Positions 1 through 7,203 of a DNA stretch of 64,000 nt are shown here, in pieces. Under the pieces are notes generated by a model that saw only the letters and a list, made by a program, of their open reading frames with translations, did not search any database and had not been told where the DNA came from. A program made the position numbers and the translations under genes. The stretch spans positions 1 to 64,000 of the forward strand of contig PHAG01000001.1 of the NCBI GenBank assembly GCA_002841625.1, given 5' to 3'. Positions within the stretch are counted from its first letter, which is position 1; each line of letters begins with the position of its first letter. This stretch comes from Firmicutes bacterium HGW-Firmicutes-1. GTDB lineage: Bacteria > Bacillota > Clostridia > Lachnospirales > Vallitaleaceae.

Positions 1-52
1 ACTTATCAGAAAAAATGCTTTTATCGACAGTCAGCGCACCAACTATAACTGG
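1..52 (+). repeat. Right end of nested-hairpin repeat element, copy R1 (cut by window edge)
   Basis: The first 30 bases match the 3' outer stem of the two complete copies at 11922-12159 and 25485-25749, including the run GAAAAAATGCTTTT followed by ATCGACAG. After it comes a copy-specific hairpin, GCACCA-actataac-TGGTGC, and a T-rich stretch. The rest of the element lies outside the window. It sits downstream of the MutS-like operon. Confidence 0.75.
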
Positions 53-99
53 TGCTTATGTTTTGGATTTATTGGGACATTTTCACAAATAATTGACAG

Positions 100-144
100 A
101 AAAAAATAAAAGGAATTCATATCTATCTAAACAAATACAATTCC
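100..144 (-). terminator. Probable terminator of the MutS-like operon
   Basis: On the minus strand GGAATT (139-144) can pair with AATTCC (112-117), followed by a TTTTATTTTTTT tract at 100-111. The stem is short and the loop is long, so the call rests mainly on the U-tract and on its position just after the last ORF. Confidence 0.5.
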
Positions 145-160
145 ATCAATTATAAATTTA

Positions 161-331
161 TTAGTTCCGTTGCCATTTCAATGACTTGTTTTTATTTTCA
201 ATCATGACTTCCTTTAATAGTTCTTTATCTTTAGGATATAATTTTAATGGTTTACTATGTATAATTTTCGATCTTACTCCCCTGAATATAAAATGAATCA
301 ATTTAATTTTCTGTTCTAAATACCCTGTCAT
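161..331 (-). CDS. Possible small basic protein (56 aa)
   Basis: This short frame starts at an ATG preceded by GGAGAAG at good spacing. It overlaps the last 29 bases of the MutS-like gene and ends just before the terminator. The product is lysine-rich with one mildly hydrophobic stretch near residues 9-17, and I recognise no family. The ribosome binding site and the position inside the transcript support it. The length and lack of a known relative argue against it. An upstream ATG at 346 has no ribosome binding site. Confidence 0.35.
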   Translation of the reverse strand: MTGYLEQKIKLIHFIFRGVRSKIIHSKPLKLYPKDKELLKEVMIENKNKSLKWQRN

Positions 332-1802
332 ACAAATCTTCTCCATAACTAGTTTTCAAGGGTTCACCTTCGATTGTTTTAAAAGTTCGTCCGCCGTCGG
401 TTTGTCTTTCAGCTCGCAGAAAAATAGCGTTATCCATTTTTCTATCATAAAAACTATGTGCAAAATCATATAAATGAGTAACGAAAAAAACTTTGATATT
501 TTTTTCTAATAATGCAGAAGTTATCTGCCGAGCTATCTCTGAACCTTCTCTTTCGTTTGTAGCAGCAAATGATTCATTAAACAGCAATATCGAATTTGAC
601 GTTATCGTATCCACTATATCACTCATTCTACCGAGTTCTTCATCAAGTTTCCCACTTTTCATAGTAACATCTTCTTCACGTCTATAGTGAGTAAAAATGC
701 CCTTACAGATATTAGAACAGTACAACTCTGCTGGTACAAACATACCACATTGCATCATTAGTTGTGATAACCCAATACTTCGCAAAAAAGTCGATTTCCC
801 ACCTTGATTGGCACCAGTTATCATAATTAGTTCCTTATCATCTGCATTTAAATCATTACCCACAATTTTTTGTTTCATTGTTAAAGCCAGGCAAACATCG
901 TATAATCCATTAAAGGAATGTACACGTTCATTGGGAGCTACTGGCAATGGAAACGTAATTGGCTCTCCGATTTGAGCAAGTTGTTCATTCAAATTCAAAC
1001 AACCTACATAAAATGCCAATTCATTTCGTAGCATGTTAAAGAAACTCAGAATATGATCTGTGGATTGGGCGAGTGCATTGGCTACAAGATTAACCCCTCT
1101 GTCCCTTAATTCTGACAAAGCCTTGATACCACTTTCATCACGATTACCAATAGAAAAAGAGTACATAGGCGGTTTTGGTGAAAAGACCCGCTTCATCCAA
1201 CTATGGGATTTGTCTTGTGGCTTGCGTAGTATATAACCGGTACCCTCATTTCCTTTTCCCAATTTAGCACTGATTAAAACTCCTTCGCGAAATTTTAGTT
1301 CCCTTAGATGACTTTGTAAACTATTAAGGTATTCATCATCAATTTCCTTTTTTATCATATCAAAGAATGCTGTAAAACCTTCGGACTCAAATTGATTGAC
1401 AGTTTTGTCAGCAATGCTTTTAAGCTTTTTCAGCATTTCCATGAGCATTTGTAACATTCCAATTGAACTATGGAGTATTGAATTAGGGTAATAGCTAAAA
1501 ATTCCATAGTAATGCCTTTTCCTAGTATCCGTTGATTCTATCGCTATGTCGTATATGTCTCTTACAACATAAGAATTTTCCAAACAATCCTTAAGAATAT
1601 TTTGTCTATAAAGTATTGCCTCAAGGTCATTTAAACTTAACAAAGCAACTTTTTTTGCTACTTCGAATAAAAAATCATCACCGAGTGCCATGGCATTAAA
1701 CAACGTATTTAGTTCTAGGTCTTGTGTCAGTGCTTGTTCATTAGATGGTAATTGCTGCTCCAAATCAAAGTCCTGTTCTTTATACATAAGAAAAGCTTTC
1801 AT
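303..1802 (-). CDS. MutS-like ATPase (domain V type), second of a tandem pair
   Basis: This is a MutS-related protein of about 499 aa that lacks the N-terminal mismatch-recognition domains. The C-terminal half carries the MutS ATPase: Walker A GANQGGKS at about residues 330-337 and a Walker B-like strand ending in LLFNES at about 405-411. The usual Walker B aspartate is asparagine, followed by the catalytic-type glutamate. I chose the ATG at 1802 because AAAGGAG lies 9 bases upstream; its A overlaps the stop of the preceding gene, so the two are translationally coupled. Small MutS-like proteins of this kind are common in Clostridia and their role is not settled. The pairing suggests a heterodimer, in the way MutS subunits dimerise, but that is inference. 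Confidence 0.85.
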   Translation of the reverse strand: MKAFLMYKEQDFDLEQQLPSNEQALTQDLELNTLFNAMALGDDFLFEVAKKVALLSLNDLEAILYRQNILKDCLENSYVVRDIYDIAIESTDTRKRHYYGIFSYYPNSILHSSIGMLQMLMEMLKKLKSIADKTVNQFESEGFTAFFDMIKKEIDDEYLNSLQSHLRELKFREGVLISAKLGKGNEGTGYILRKPQDKSHSWMKRVFSPKPPMYSFSIGNRDESGIKALSELRDRGVNLVANALAQSTDHILSFFNMLRNELAFYVGCLNLNEQLAQIGEPITFPLPVAPNERVHSFNGLYDVCLALTMKQKIVGNDLNADDKELIMITGANQGGKSTFLRSIGLSQLMMQCGMFVPAELYCSNICKGIFTHYRREEDVTMKSGKLDEELGRMSDIVDTITSNSILLFNESFAATNEREGSEIARQITSALLEKNIKVFFVTHLYDFAHSFYDRKMDNAIFLRAERQTDGGRTFKTIEGEPLKTSYGEDLYDRVFRTEN

Positions 1803-3334
1803 TATTTTATGCGCTCCTTTAAACATTCATATGTAACATGGTGTTTTTTAGCAATTGATATTGCGTAGGAAAGTCCGTCAGCACGACTTCTTACAATTTT
1901 ATAGGTTCTCACTTCCGGTCTTTCTGGAACTATTGTACTGACCAAACTTACAGTTTTATCACTAAAAGAAGCCAATTCATCTATAAAAGTTACGCAAACA
2001 CACAGCAAGTCCAATTGCACTATTTTTTCCATTATTCTTTTGCCCAAAAGAATAGCGTCTTTTAATGTTGTAGAAGTAAAAATTTCATTCATTATAATGA
2101 TACTATTGGGTGTGGCTTGCTTTAAAATATCATAAATTCTGATTAAATCATCTTGTAGTTTTCCATTTAGATTTGTAATGTTTTCCTCTTTTTCGAAATG
2201 TGTAAACAGTTTGTCGAACAAGAAGAGTTGCGCTTCTCTACCAGGTACGGCGCAACCTATACTGGCTAGATAATGTAACTGACCAAATGTACGAGCAAAG
2301 GTTGTCTTCCCTCCCTGATTAGGTCCAGAAACTACAAATATTCGCTCCTGGTCTTTCAGATAAAAATCATTGTATACAATTGGCAAACTTTGAGTAATGA
2401 GTTTATTAGCAAGAGCTAAATCAAATCCTGCATAATTATAAACTTCTTTATTTTCATCAAACATCTGAGGATAACAGAATTTCAATCCCTCCCTTTTGAA
2501 TTTCGAAATATACTCTAAATAGGCAACATAAAATTGTATTTCCCTATCAAAAATACTCGTGGTTTCATCAAGATAATTGCTATTTTTCTCGCAATAATTA
2601 TCAAGCCTTAAAAATATATCCGGATACAATTTAGCTACTAGATCAAGTATTCCTGCTTCAACATGGTTCATGCCCGAACGAGGAGAAAACTTAACCTTGT
2701 AATCTTTTACCGCACCTAGTTTAAATTTTTCAAAGGTTTGCACCACATCTATACTATAATCAATCTCTTCTTCATATTTTCGAACCTTGATACAAGTTCC
2801 TTTTATAAGAATGCAATACTTTACAGTCGATAAATCTGTTCTTAGCTTATTTGTTTCCATCTGAAGTGTAGTAAAATTAATGGATTCAGCATAGTTCCTC
2901 ATATAGTCACGAAAGGCCAGTAGACCTCGAGATTTTAATTCTGTTAAGCTTAAATCATTTACGAGACAATTTATAGCCTCACAATAAATTTCCACCGCCT
3001 CCAAAAACCATCCTTCCTTATGATATTTGTAATTGAGCTTATCTACAATATCAGCATATCGTCGCATTTCTTTTATTTTTTGCGCAAATGATTTAATACT
3101 ATTAAATAAAGATTCATTTTCAAGATCTCGCATAATTTCTTGGCGATATTTGATTGTTTCAACACTATTCAAGGCAGTGTAAAAAAAAGGTTTCAGATTA
3201 TATTCTTGTTTCCTATCTGTAATAGCGTTAATAATCTGATCAAGATTTAAATTAACAAAAAAATCAGGTTCTTGAAGAGTTTCGGATATTATTCTGTTTT
3301 CATTTTTTTCAAATAGTACGCTGTGGAAAGTCAT
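1802..3334 (-). CDS. MutS-like ATPase (domain V type), first of a tandem pair
   Basis: A paralogue of the next gene with the same architecture, about 510 aa from the chosen start. Walker A GPNQGGKT lies at about residues 337-344. The Walker B strand reads IIIMNE near 412-417, again with asparagine where aspartate is expected. The N-terminal 300 residues are helical and show no mismatch-binding domain. The start at 3334 is preferred because an AGAGGTG lies upstream; an ATG at 3355 has no ribosome binding site. No terminator separates it from its partner. ATP-dependent DNA binding is inferred from the family and the substrate is unknown. Confidence 0.83.
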   Translation of the reverse strand: MTFHSVLFEKNENRIISETLQEPDFFVNLNLDQIINAITDRKQEYNLKPFFYTALNSVETIKYRQEIMRDLENESLFNSIKSFAQKIKEMRRYADIVDKLNYKYHKEGWFLEAVEIYCEAINCLVNDLSLTELKSRGLLAFRDYMRNYAESINFTTLQMETNKLRTDLSTVKYCILIKGTCIKVRKYEEEIDYSIDVVQTFEKFKLGAVKDYKVKFSPRSGMNHVEAGILDLVAKLYPDIFLRLDNYCEKNSNYLDETTSIFDREIQFYVAYLEYISKFKREGLKFCYPQMFDENKEVYNYAGFDLALANKLITQSLPIVYNDFYLKDQERIFVVSGPNQGGKTTFARTFGQLHYLASIGCAVPGREAQLFLFDKLFTHFEKEENITNLNGKLQDDLIRIYDILKQATPNSIIIMNEIFTSTTLKDAILLGKRIMEKIVQLDLLCVCVTFIDELASFSDKTVSLVSTIVPERPEVRTYKIVRSRADGLSYAISIAKKHHVTYECLKERIK

Positions 3335-3403
3335 AGGTATAACAACACCTCTCATTCATATAATATGCTAATAAAATTCAGTCCTAACACTACGCTTACA
3401 CTG

Positions 3404-3442
3404 GTCAATGTTACAAAGCTTCCGCATTCGATTAAACCAGCA
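3404..3442. repeat. Short repeat shared with 49866-49890, inside a CTGGT/ACCAG inverted repeat
   Basis: The stretch GTCAATGTTACAAA then CTTCCGC recurs with few changes at 49866. Here it is framed by CTGGT at its left end and ACCAG at its right end. It occupies the leader upstream of the MutS-like pair. No function is apparent. Confidence 0.35.
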
Positions 3443-3495
3443 AACAACTACTACAATAACCTTACACGTCGAAAAAGTCTCCTCTGGAATAGACG

Positions 3496-3545
3496 CACAA
3501 AAAAGCTGACAACATCTACGGTTTTCACGTAGAAGCCATCAGCTG
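3496..3545 (-). terminator. Terminator of the fluoride operon
   Basis: On the minus strand AGCTGA...TCTACG pairs with CGTAGA...TCAGCT across a short loop and is followed directly by TTTTTTG. This is a strong intrinsic terminator downstream of the DUF190 gene. It isolates the crcB operon from the MutS-like pair. Confidence 0.85.
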
Positions 3546-3566
3546 TCATCAGCATTTCGGATTTTC

Positions 3567-3589
3567 CAAAGGGGAGCTTCATCCCTTTG
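3567..3589. other. Hairpin downstream of the DUF190 gene
   Basis: CAAAGGG (3567-3573) pairs with CCCTTTG (3583-3589) across a nine-base loop. On the minus strand only a short A-rich run follows, so it is not a textbook terminator. It lies between the DUF190 stop and the main terminator and may protect the transcript end. Confidence 0.4.
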
Positions 3590-3638
3590 AAGTAGTATAC
3601 CATTATTTTTTAATGTCTGCAATAATAAATTGGTCAGT

Positions 3639-3989
3639 TTAATTCTTAGATTCCATCTGTTCTTTCCCATATTTGATAACATGAACATCTGTCACCATCA
3701 TCAAACCTTCATTAACCATCTCTTTTGCAACTGAAACTGCTTTTTCAATTCTTTCTGGTATGTCAATTACTTCAACGATAATAGGTAAGCTCAAACTCAA
3801 ATCCAATATTCTAGTTGAATGCAACCTTCCATTTTGTCCATACCCCTCAATTCCCCTTGTTACTGTGACACCGGCTATACCCATTTCTTTAAATTTTAGT
3901 ACTAATGCATGGTAAAGATTGTGTCCTTTGTGCCTAGAATCTTCACTAATGTAAATCTTTAAAATTTTGCAATCATCACTTAAATTCAT
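3639..3989 (-). CDS. DUF190 family protein, fluoride operon
   Basis: A soluble 116-aa protein of the DUF190 family, which has a PII-like ferredoxin fold and is often encoded beside crcB. Recognisable features are the N-terminal strand LKIYISEDSRHKG at residues 9-21, the GIAGVTVTRGIEGYG segment near 37-51 and the IVEVIDIPERIE strand near 70-81. It is the last gene of a three-gene operon behind a fluoride riboswitch, so a role in fluoride resistance or in sensing its metabolic consequences is likely. The molecular activity is not known. Confidence 0.9.
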   Translation of the reverse strand: MNLSDDCKILKIYISEDSRHKGHNLYHALVLKFKEMGIAGVTVTRGIEGYGQNGRLHSTRILDLSLSLPIIVEVIDIPERIEKAVSVAKEMVNEGLMMVTDVHVIKYGKEQMESKN

Positions 3990-4097
3990 GTTTATCCACC
4001 CCTTTATAATAATTAATCAACCTGAAGAAATATCCTCTAGATGTATAGCATAACTAACATCTAATCATAAAAATTTAACGAATGTGGCGATTCAGTA

Positions 4098-4448
4098 TCA
4101 TTGACTAAATTTTACCCCAAAAACATATCCAATGATACCCAATATTAAACTTCCACCTATATATGTAAAGGCATTTAATTTTTCGTTTTCTTGAAACAAA
4201 TTAAATCCTTCATACATAAATGTAGAAAAGGTTGTAAAACCTCCTAAAAATCCGTCTGTTAACATTAAAGTTACATTCTGGGTGAGTCTTTGATTGCTTA
4301 CTATTCCTAGCAAGAACGCTCCCATAATATTTATAATAAAAGTTCCTATTGGAAATGTTGTGTTAGTTTTTTCTGAAATCATCTTACCTAAAGCATATCT
4401 AGATACGCTTCCTAACGCACCGCCAATACATATGAATACATATTGCAT
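4098..4448 (-). CDS. crcB: Fluoride channel subunit CrcB/Fluc (116 aa)
   Basis: A small four-helix membrane protein that assembles as an antiparallel double-barrelled dimer and exports fluoride. Family motifs are GGALGSVSRYALGK (9-22), an Asn in GTFIINIMGAF near residue 40 and GFLGGFTTFSTF (66-77), which carries the phenylalanines lining the pore. It is 13 bases downstream of a second crcB. Two adjacent crcB genes usually encode a heterodimer, in which each subunit inserts in one orientation. Expression is controlled by the riboswitch ahead of the first copy. Confidence 0.95.
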   Translation of the reverse strand: MQYVFICIGGALGSVSRYALGKMISEKTNTTFPIGTFIINIMGAFLLGIVSNQRLTQNVTLMLTDGFLGGFTTFSTFMYEGFNLFQENEKLNAFTYIGGSLILGIIGYVFGVKFSQ

Positions 4449-4461
4449 TTATATCTCCTTC

Positions 4462-4878
4462 TTATTCTAAATTACCTTTTCTAAGCATTTTGGCAACCGC
4501 TTCTCGTGCAAGGATAACACCCAAATATGCAAATGCTAGTCCTAAAAAAGTGGAAATCGTAATATAGGAAATAGCCGAAAAATAATATCCTTCATTGATC
4601 AAGCCCACCGTTTCTTTACATAATGATGAAAAGGTTGTATACGCTCCTAAAAACCCTGTTGTGATGCCCATTCTCAAATCGGCATCAAATTCCCAAATCT
4701 CAAACGCAATTGTTAGGAATAAAGCTAGTAATAGGCTTCCACTTATATTAATTATTAAAGTATTTAATGGAATGTTTTCTCTGTAACTTATTATATCGTA
4801 ACCTTTAATTAAAAATCTAAGCAGCGCACCTAAGGCTCCACCTATACCAATATAAAAATACTTACTTATATTAATCAT
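4462..4878 (-). CDS. crcB: Fluoride channel subunit CrcB/Fluc (138 aa)
   Basis: This is the first gene of the fluoride operon. It has four predicted membrane helices and the same motifs as its neighbour: GGALGALLRF (13-22), the Asn in LIINISGSL near residue 44 and GFLGAYTTFSS (75-85). It is longer than the second copy because of an extended third segment and a basic C-terminal tail. The start follows AGGAGAT. It probably forms a heteromeric fluoride channel with the 116-aa subunit; homodimers cannot be excluded from sequence. Confidence 0.95.
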   Translation of the reverse strand: MINISKYFYIGIGGALGALLRFLIKGYDIISYRENIPLNTLIINISGSLLLALFLTIAFEIWEFDADLRMGITTGFLGAYTTFSSLCKETVGLINEGYYFSAISYITISTFLGLAFAYLGVILAREAVAKMLRKGNLE

Positions 4879-4888
4879 CTCCTAATTC

Positions 4889-4932
4889 AAAAAAATAATA
4901 ACCCCAACAAAAACATATAGCCCTTGTAGGAG
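4889..4932 (-). terminator. Riboswitch-controlled terminator ahead of crcB
   Basis: On the minus strand CTCCTACAA (4924-4932) pairs with TTGTTGGGG (4902-4910) with one mismatch. A TTATTATTTTTTT tract follows. The 5' arm of this hairpin is the conserved 3' strand of the fluoride aptamer, so ligand binding and termination exclude each other, as expected for a genetic ON switch. Confidence 0.8.
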
Positions 4933-4974
4933 TCATTAGCAATCAGCACTTAAAGGCGAACTCCATCGCCTAAT
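4914..4974 (-). promoter_or_regulatory. Fluoride riboswitch (crcB motif)
   Basis: Minus-strand sequence reads GGCGATGGAGTTCGCC, then a short linker, GCTGAT, and TGACTCCTAC. These are the conserved parts of the crcB-motif aptamer in the right order and spacing. It sits 40-100 bases ahead of the first crcB. Fluoride with Mg2+ is the known ligand of the class. Bound aptamer would hold CTCCTAC and prevent the overlapping terminator, switching on the channel genes. Confidence 0.95.
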
Positions 4975-4988
4975 AACATACATCAAGT

Positions 4989-4997
4989 ATTCTAACA
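4989..4997 (-). promoter_or_regulatory. Extended -10 promoter for the fluoride operon
   Basis: TGTTAGAAT on the minus strand fits an extended -10 element (TGn plus TAGAAT). It is about 15 bases upstream of the fluoride aptamer. No good -35 hexamer is present, which extended -10 promoters tolerate. Confidence 0.5.
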
Positions 4998-5123
4998 TAG
5001 CTTTTCAATTATTGCCATATTTATTTTAACCTTTAAAAAATCGTTTTATCAACTAACTAGTTTAAAAAACATTGACAAAGCAAATAATATCGATTAATTT
5101 AAATATATAAGTTAATACTCCAA

Positions 5124-5190
5124 GGTGATGATGTCCACCTTAATTATCTCATTAGAGATTGATGACTTCTGCATAATAGGCAGAGGTTTT
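5124..5190 (+). promoter_or_regulatory. Leader with two hairpins and a terminator, ahead of a hypothetical gene
   Basis: AAGGTG pairs with CACCTT across eight bases near 5123-5142. Then CTTCTGC (5166-5172) pairs with GCAGAGG (5180-5186) across a seven-base loop and is followed by TTTTTTT. The second hairpin is a convincing intrinsic terminator placed upstream of a gene. The arrangement looks like an attenuator or riboswitch leader, but it matches no aptamer class I recognise. Confidence 0.5.
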
Positions 5191-5270
5191 TTTATTTATA
5201 TGAACGAATTGTTGAAAATTTACGAGCTTCTACTTCTAAAGCGGAACTATTAAATCTCAAAGAAGAAGAC

Positions 5271-5696
5271 ATGTTCAACGATGACTGTTTTAATCATCTA
5301 AATTATAAATTTAAAAATTATGCAAAACAAAGTAAACTTGGCAATAACACAATACTAGCTACGGTATTTCAACCACCAATGGCAAATAAATTTTTCATAT
5401 TATTCAATAGAATTATTACAACATCCCATGTACATATTTTAACCAATACTGAGCTAGTTATCATTGAAGAAGATAATAAAAAAAATAATAGAAAGGTCAA
5501 TTATGGAGGAATATGGACATTTATACCCTTAAATAAAATTTCTAAAATAATGTTTCATGAGAATTCTACTGACGGCAAACTGATTCTATCTGTTTTCCAA
5601 GCAGATAAATTCCACATTGACTCGATATATTCAATTGAATACAAAGAAAATCTAATGTCTTTTGTAAAAACATTCAATGAAATGCAAAATGAGTAA
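5271..5696 (+). CDS. Hypothetical protein (141 aa)
   Basis: A soluble protein of mixed strand and helix content with no signal peptide. Residues about 49-127 contain alternating hydrophobic strands, HVHILTNTELVIIEE and then a tryptophan-containing loop, and end in an amphipathic helix. This would fit a PH-like fold, but that is only a guess. The annotated ATG has a weak ribosome binding site (AAAGAAGA). The same frame stays open upstream to 5166 with plausible residues, and an ATG at 5200 lies one base out of frame, so the true N-terminus may be longer or frameshifted. It is convergent with the methyltransferase gene. Confidence 0.6.
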   Translation: MFNDDCFNHLNYKFKNYAKQSKLGNNTILATVFQPPMANKFFILFNRIITTSHVHILTNTELVIIEEDNKKNNRKVNYGGIWTFIPLNKISKIMFHENSTDGKLILSVFQADKFHIDSIYSIEYKENLMSFVKTFNEMQNE

Positions 5697-5704
5697 TCAT
5701 TCCT

Positions 5705-6208
5705 TTAAAACTTATTTTGAGACTCAATTTGTAAGAGACCTTCTTTTCTCCAAAGGCCACCAGCGTAACCAACCATTTTGTTGTTTGCCCCAATAACTCT
5801 ATGACAAGGCACTATAATAGCTAGCTTATTTTTATTATTTGCACCACCAACTGCCCTAGAAGCTTTTGGGTTACCGACCTTTTGAGCGATATATCCGTAG
5901 GATACTGTTTTACCATAAGGAATTTCTGTGAGAGCTTTCCAGACTGCTATTTGAAAGTCGGTACCTGATAATTTATATTTTACATCAAAAATGTTTCTTT
6001 TGCCTTCAAAAAACTCTGAGAACTCGGTCTTAGCTTGTTGAATGATTGGTATATCGCTTTCTTCATAAGTAGAATCATCAACAAAGGAGACGCTAATAAG
6101 TGCATCTTCACAAGCTTCAATTTCTATATTCCCCATTGGTGATGATAAATAGCCATAAAACATATTACTTTCATTTAATTTATTAGTTTCATTCAATTGA
6201 CCTTTCAT
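5705..6208 (-). CDS. ogt: Methylated-DNA--protein-cysteine methyltransferase
   Basis: A suicide repair enzyme that transfers the alkyl group from O6-alkylguanine to its own cysteine. The active-site motif PCHRVIGA is present with Cys135. The DNA-binding helix-turn-helix region around residues 97-122 includes YGYIAQKVGNPKASRAVGGA with the arginine finger. At 167 aa the length is normal for Ogt, with no Ada regulatory domain. It lies 25 bases downstream of ftsY and may be read from the same transcript. Confidence 0.95.
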   Translation of the reverse strand: MKGQLNETNKLNESNMFYGYLSSPMGNIEIEACEDALISVSFVDDSTYEESDIPIIQQAKTEFSEFFEGKRNIFDVKYKLSGTDFQIAVWKALTEIPYGKTVSYGYIAQKVGNPKASRAVGGANNKNKLAIIVPCHRVIGANNKMVGYAGGLWRKEGLLQIESQNKF

Positions 6209-6233
6209 TCGAGTTCCTCCAATTCAAGATTAA

Positions 6234-7190
6234 TTATACTTCCTCTGTTTCCATTGATTCTGGATCACTAAATAAAGCATTAGCGAAATCTTTTGCATTA
6301 AACTTCTGTAGATCATCAATGCCTTCACCTACGCCAATATATTTGACAGGGATGCCTAGCTCTGATTGTATGGCGATCGTTATGCCACCTTTAGCTGTTC
6401 CGTCGAGTTTAGTAAGGACAATGCCTGTAATTTCTGTGACTTCTTTAAACAACTTTGCTTGTTGGAGTGCATTTTGACCAGTAGTACTATCAAGTACAAG
6501 AAGTACTTCTTTATGTGCTTCTGCATAATCTCTATTAATAATCTTAAAGATTTTTTTAAGTTCATCCATTAGGTTTTTCTTGTTGTGAAGTCGACCTGCT
6601 GTATCGCAAATAAGTAGATCTACGTTTCTAGCTTTTGCTGCTTGAACTGCATCATAAACGACTGCACCTGGATCAGAATTTTCTTGTTGTGATATGATTT
6701 CTACATTTGCACGATTAGCCCATTCAGCTAATTGATCTATTGCAGCAGCTCTAAAGGTATCGGCTGCAGCAACTATAACTTTTTTCTTGTCTTGTTTGTA
6801 TTGGTGAGCAAGCTTTCCAATGGTTGTTGTTTTGCCTACACCATTCACCCCAATGACTAAAATAACGGATTTTTTTTGAGTAAAAGCATATGCATCTTCA
6901 CTAATCGTCATTATTTCTTCTATTTCTTCTTTTAATAAACCTCGAACTTCTGAAGGATCTTTGATTTTTTGTTCTTTCACTTTCACTTTTAAGTCTTCTA
7001 TAATTTTAACTGAAGTACTGACACCTAAATCTGCAATGATTAGCGCTTCTTCAAGTTCTTCATAGAATTCATCATCAATTTTAGTAAACCCACTAAATAC
7101 TTGTTCAACAGAATTTATCATATTGGCTTTTGTTTTTGATAGGCCACTTACTAGCTTGCTAAAAAACCCTGATTTTTTCTCTTCTGACAT
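6234..7190 (-). CDS. ftsY: Signal recognition particle receptor FtsY
   Basis: GTPase receptor that docks ribosome-SRP complexes at the membrane for co-translational insertion. The 318-aa protein has a short N domain and a complete G domain: P-loop GVNGVGKT (114-121), DTAGR (196-200) and TKLDG (260-264). The acidic A domain of E. coli FtsY is absent, as is usual in Firmicutes. It follows smc by 13 bases, the conserved rnc-smc-ftsY order. Confidence 0.97.
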   Translation of the reverse strand: MSEEKKSGFFSKLVSGLSKTKANMINSVEQVFSGFTKIDDEFYEELEEALIIADLGVSTSVKIIEDLKVKVKEQKIKDPSEVRGLLKEEIEEIMTISEDAYAFTQKKSVILVIGVNGVGKTTTIGKLAHQYKQDKKKVIVAAADTFRAAAIDQLAEWANRANVEIISQQENSDPGAVVYDAVQAAKARNVDLLICDTAGRLHNKKNLMDELKKIFKIINRDYAEAHKEVLLVLDSTTGQNALQQAKLFKEVTEITGIVLTKLDGTAKGGITIAIQSELGIPVKYIGVGEGIDDLQKFNAKDFANALFSDPESMETEEV

Positions 7191-7203
7191 AATATTTCCT
7201 TTC

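Noticed and set aside
6380-6565. 61-aa minus-strand frame inside ftsY
   Set aside because: It lies entirely within the highly conserved G domain of FtsY in another frame, with no ribosome binding site.
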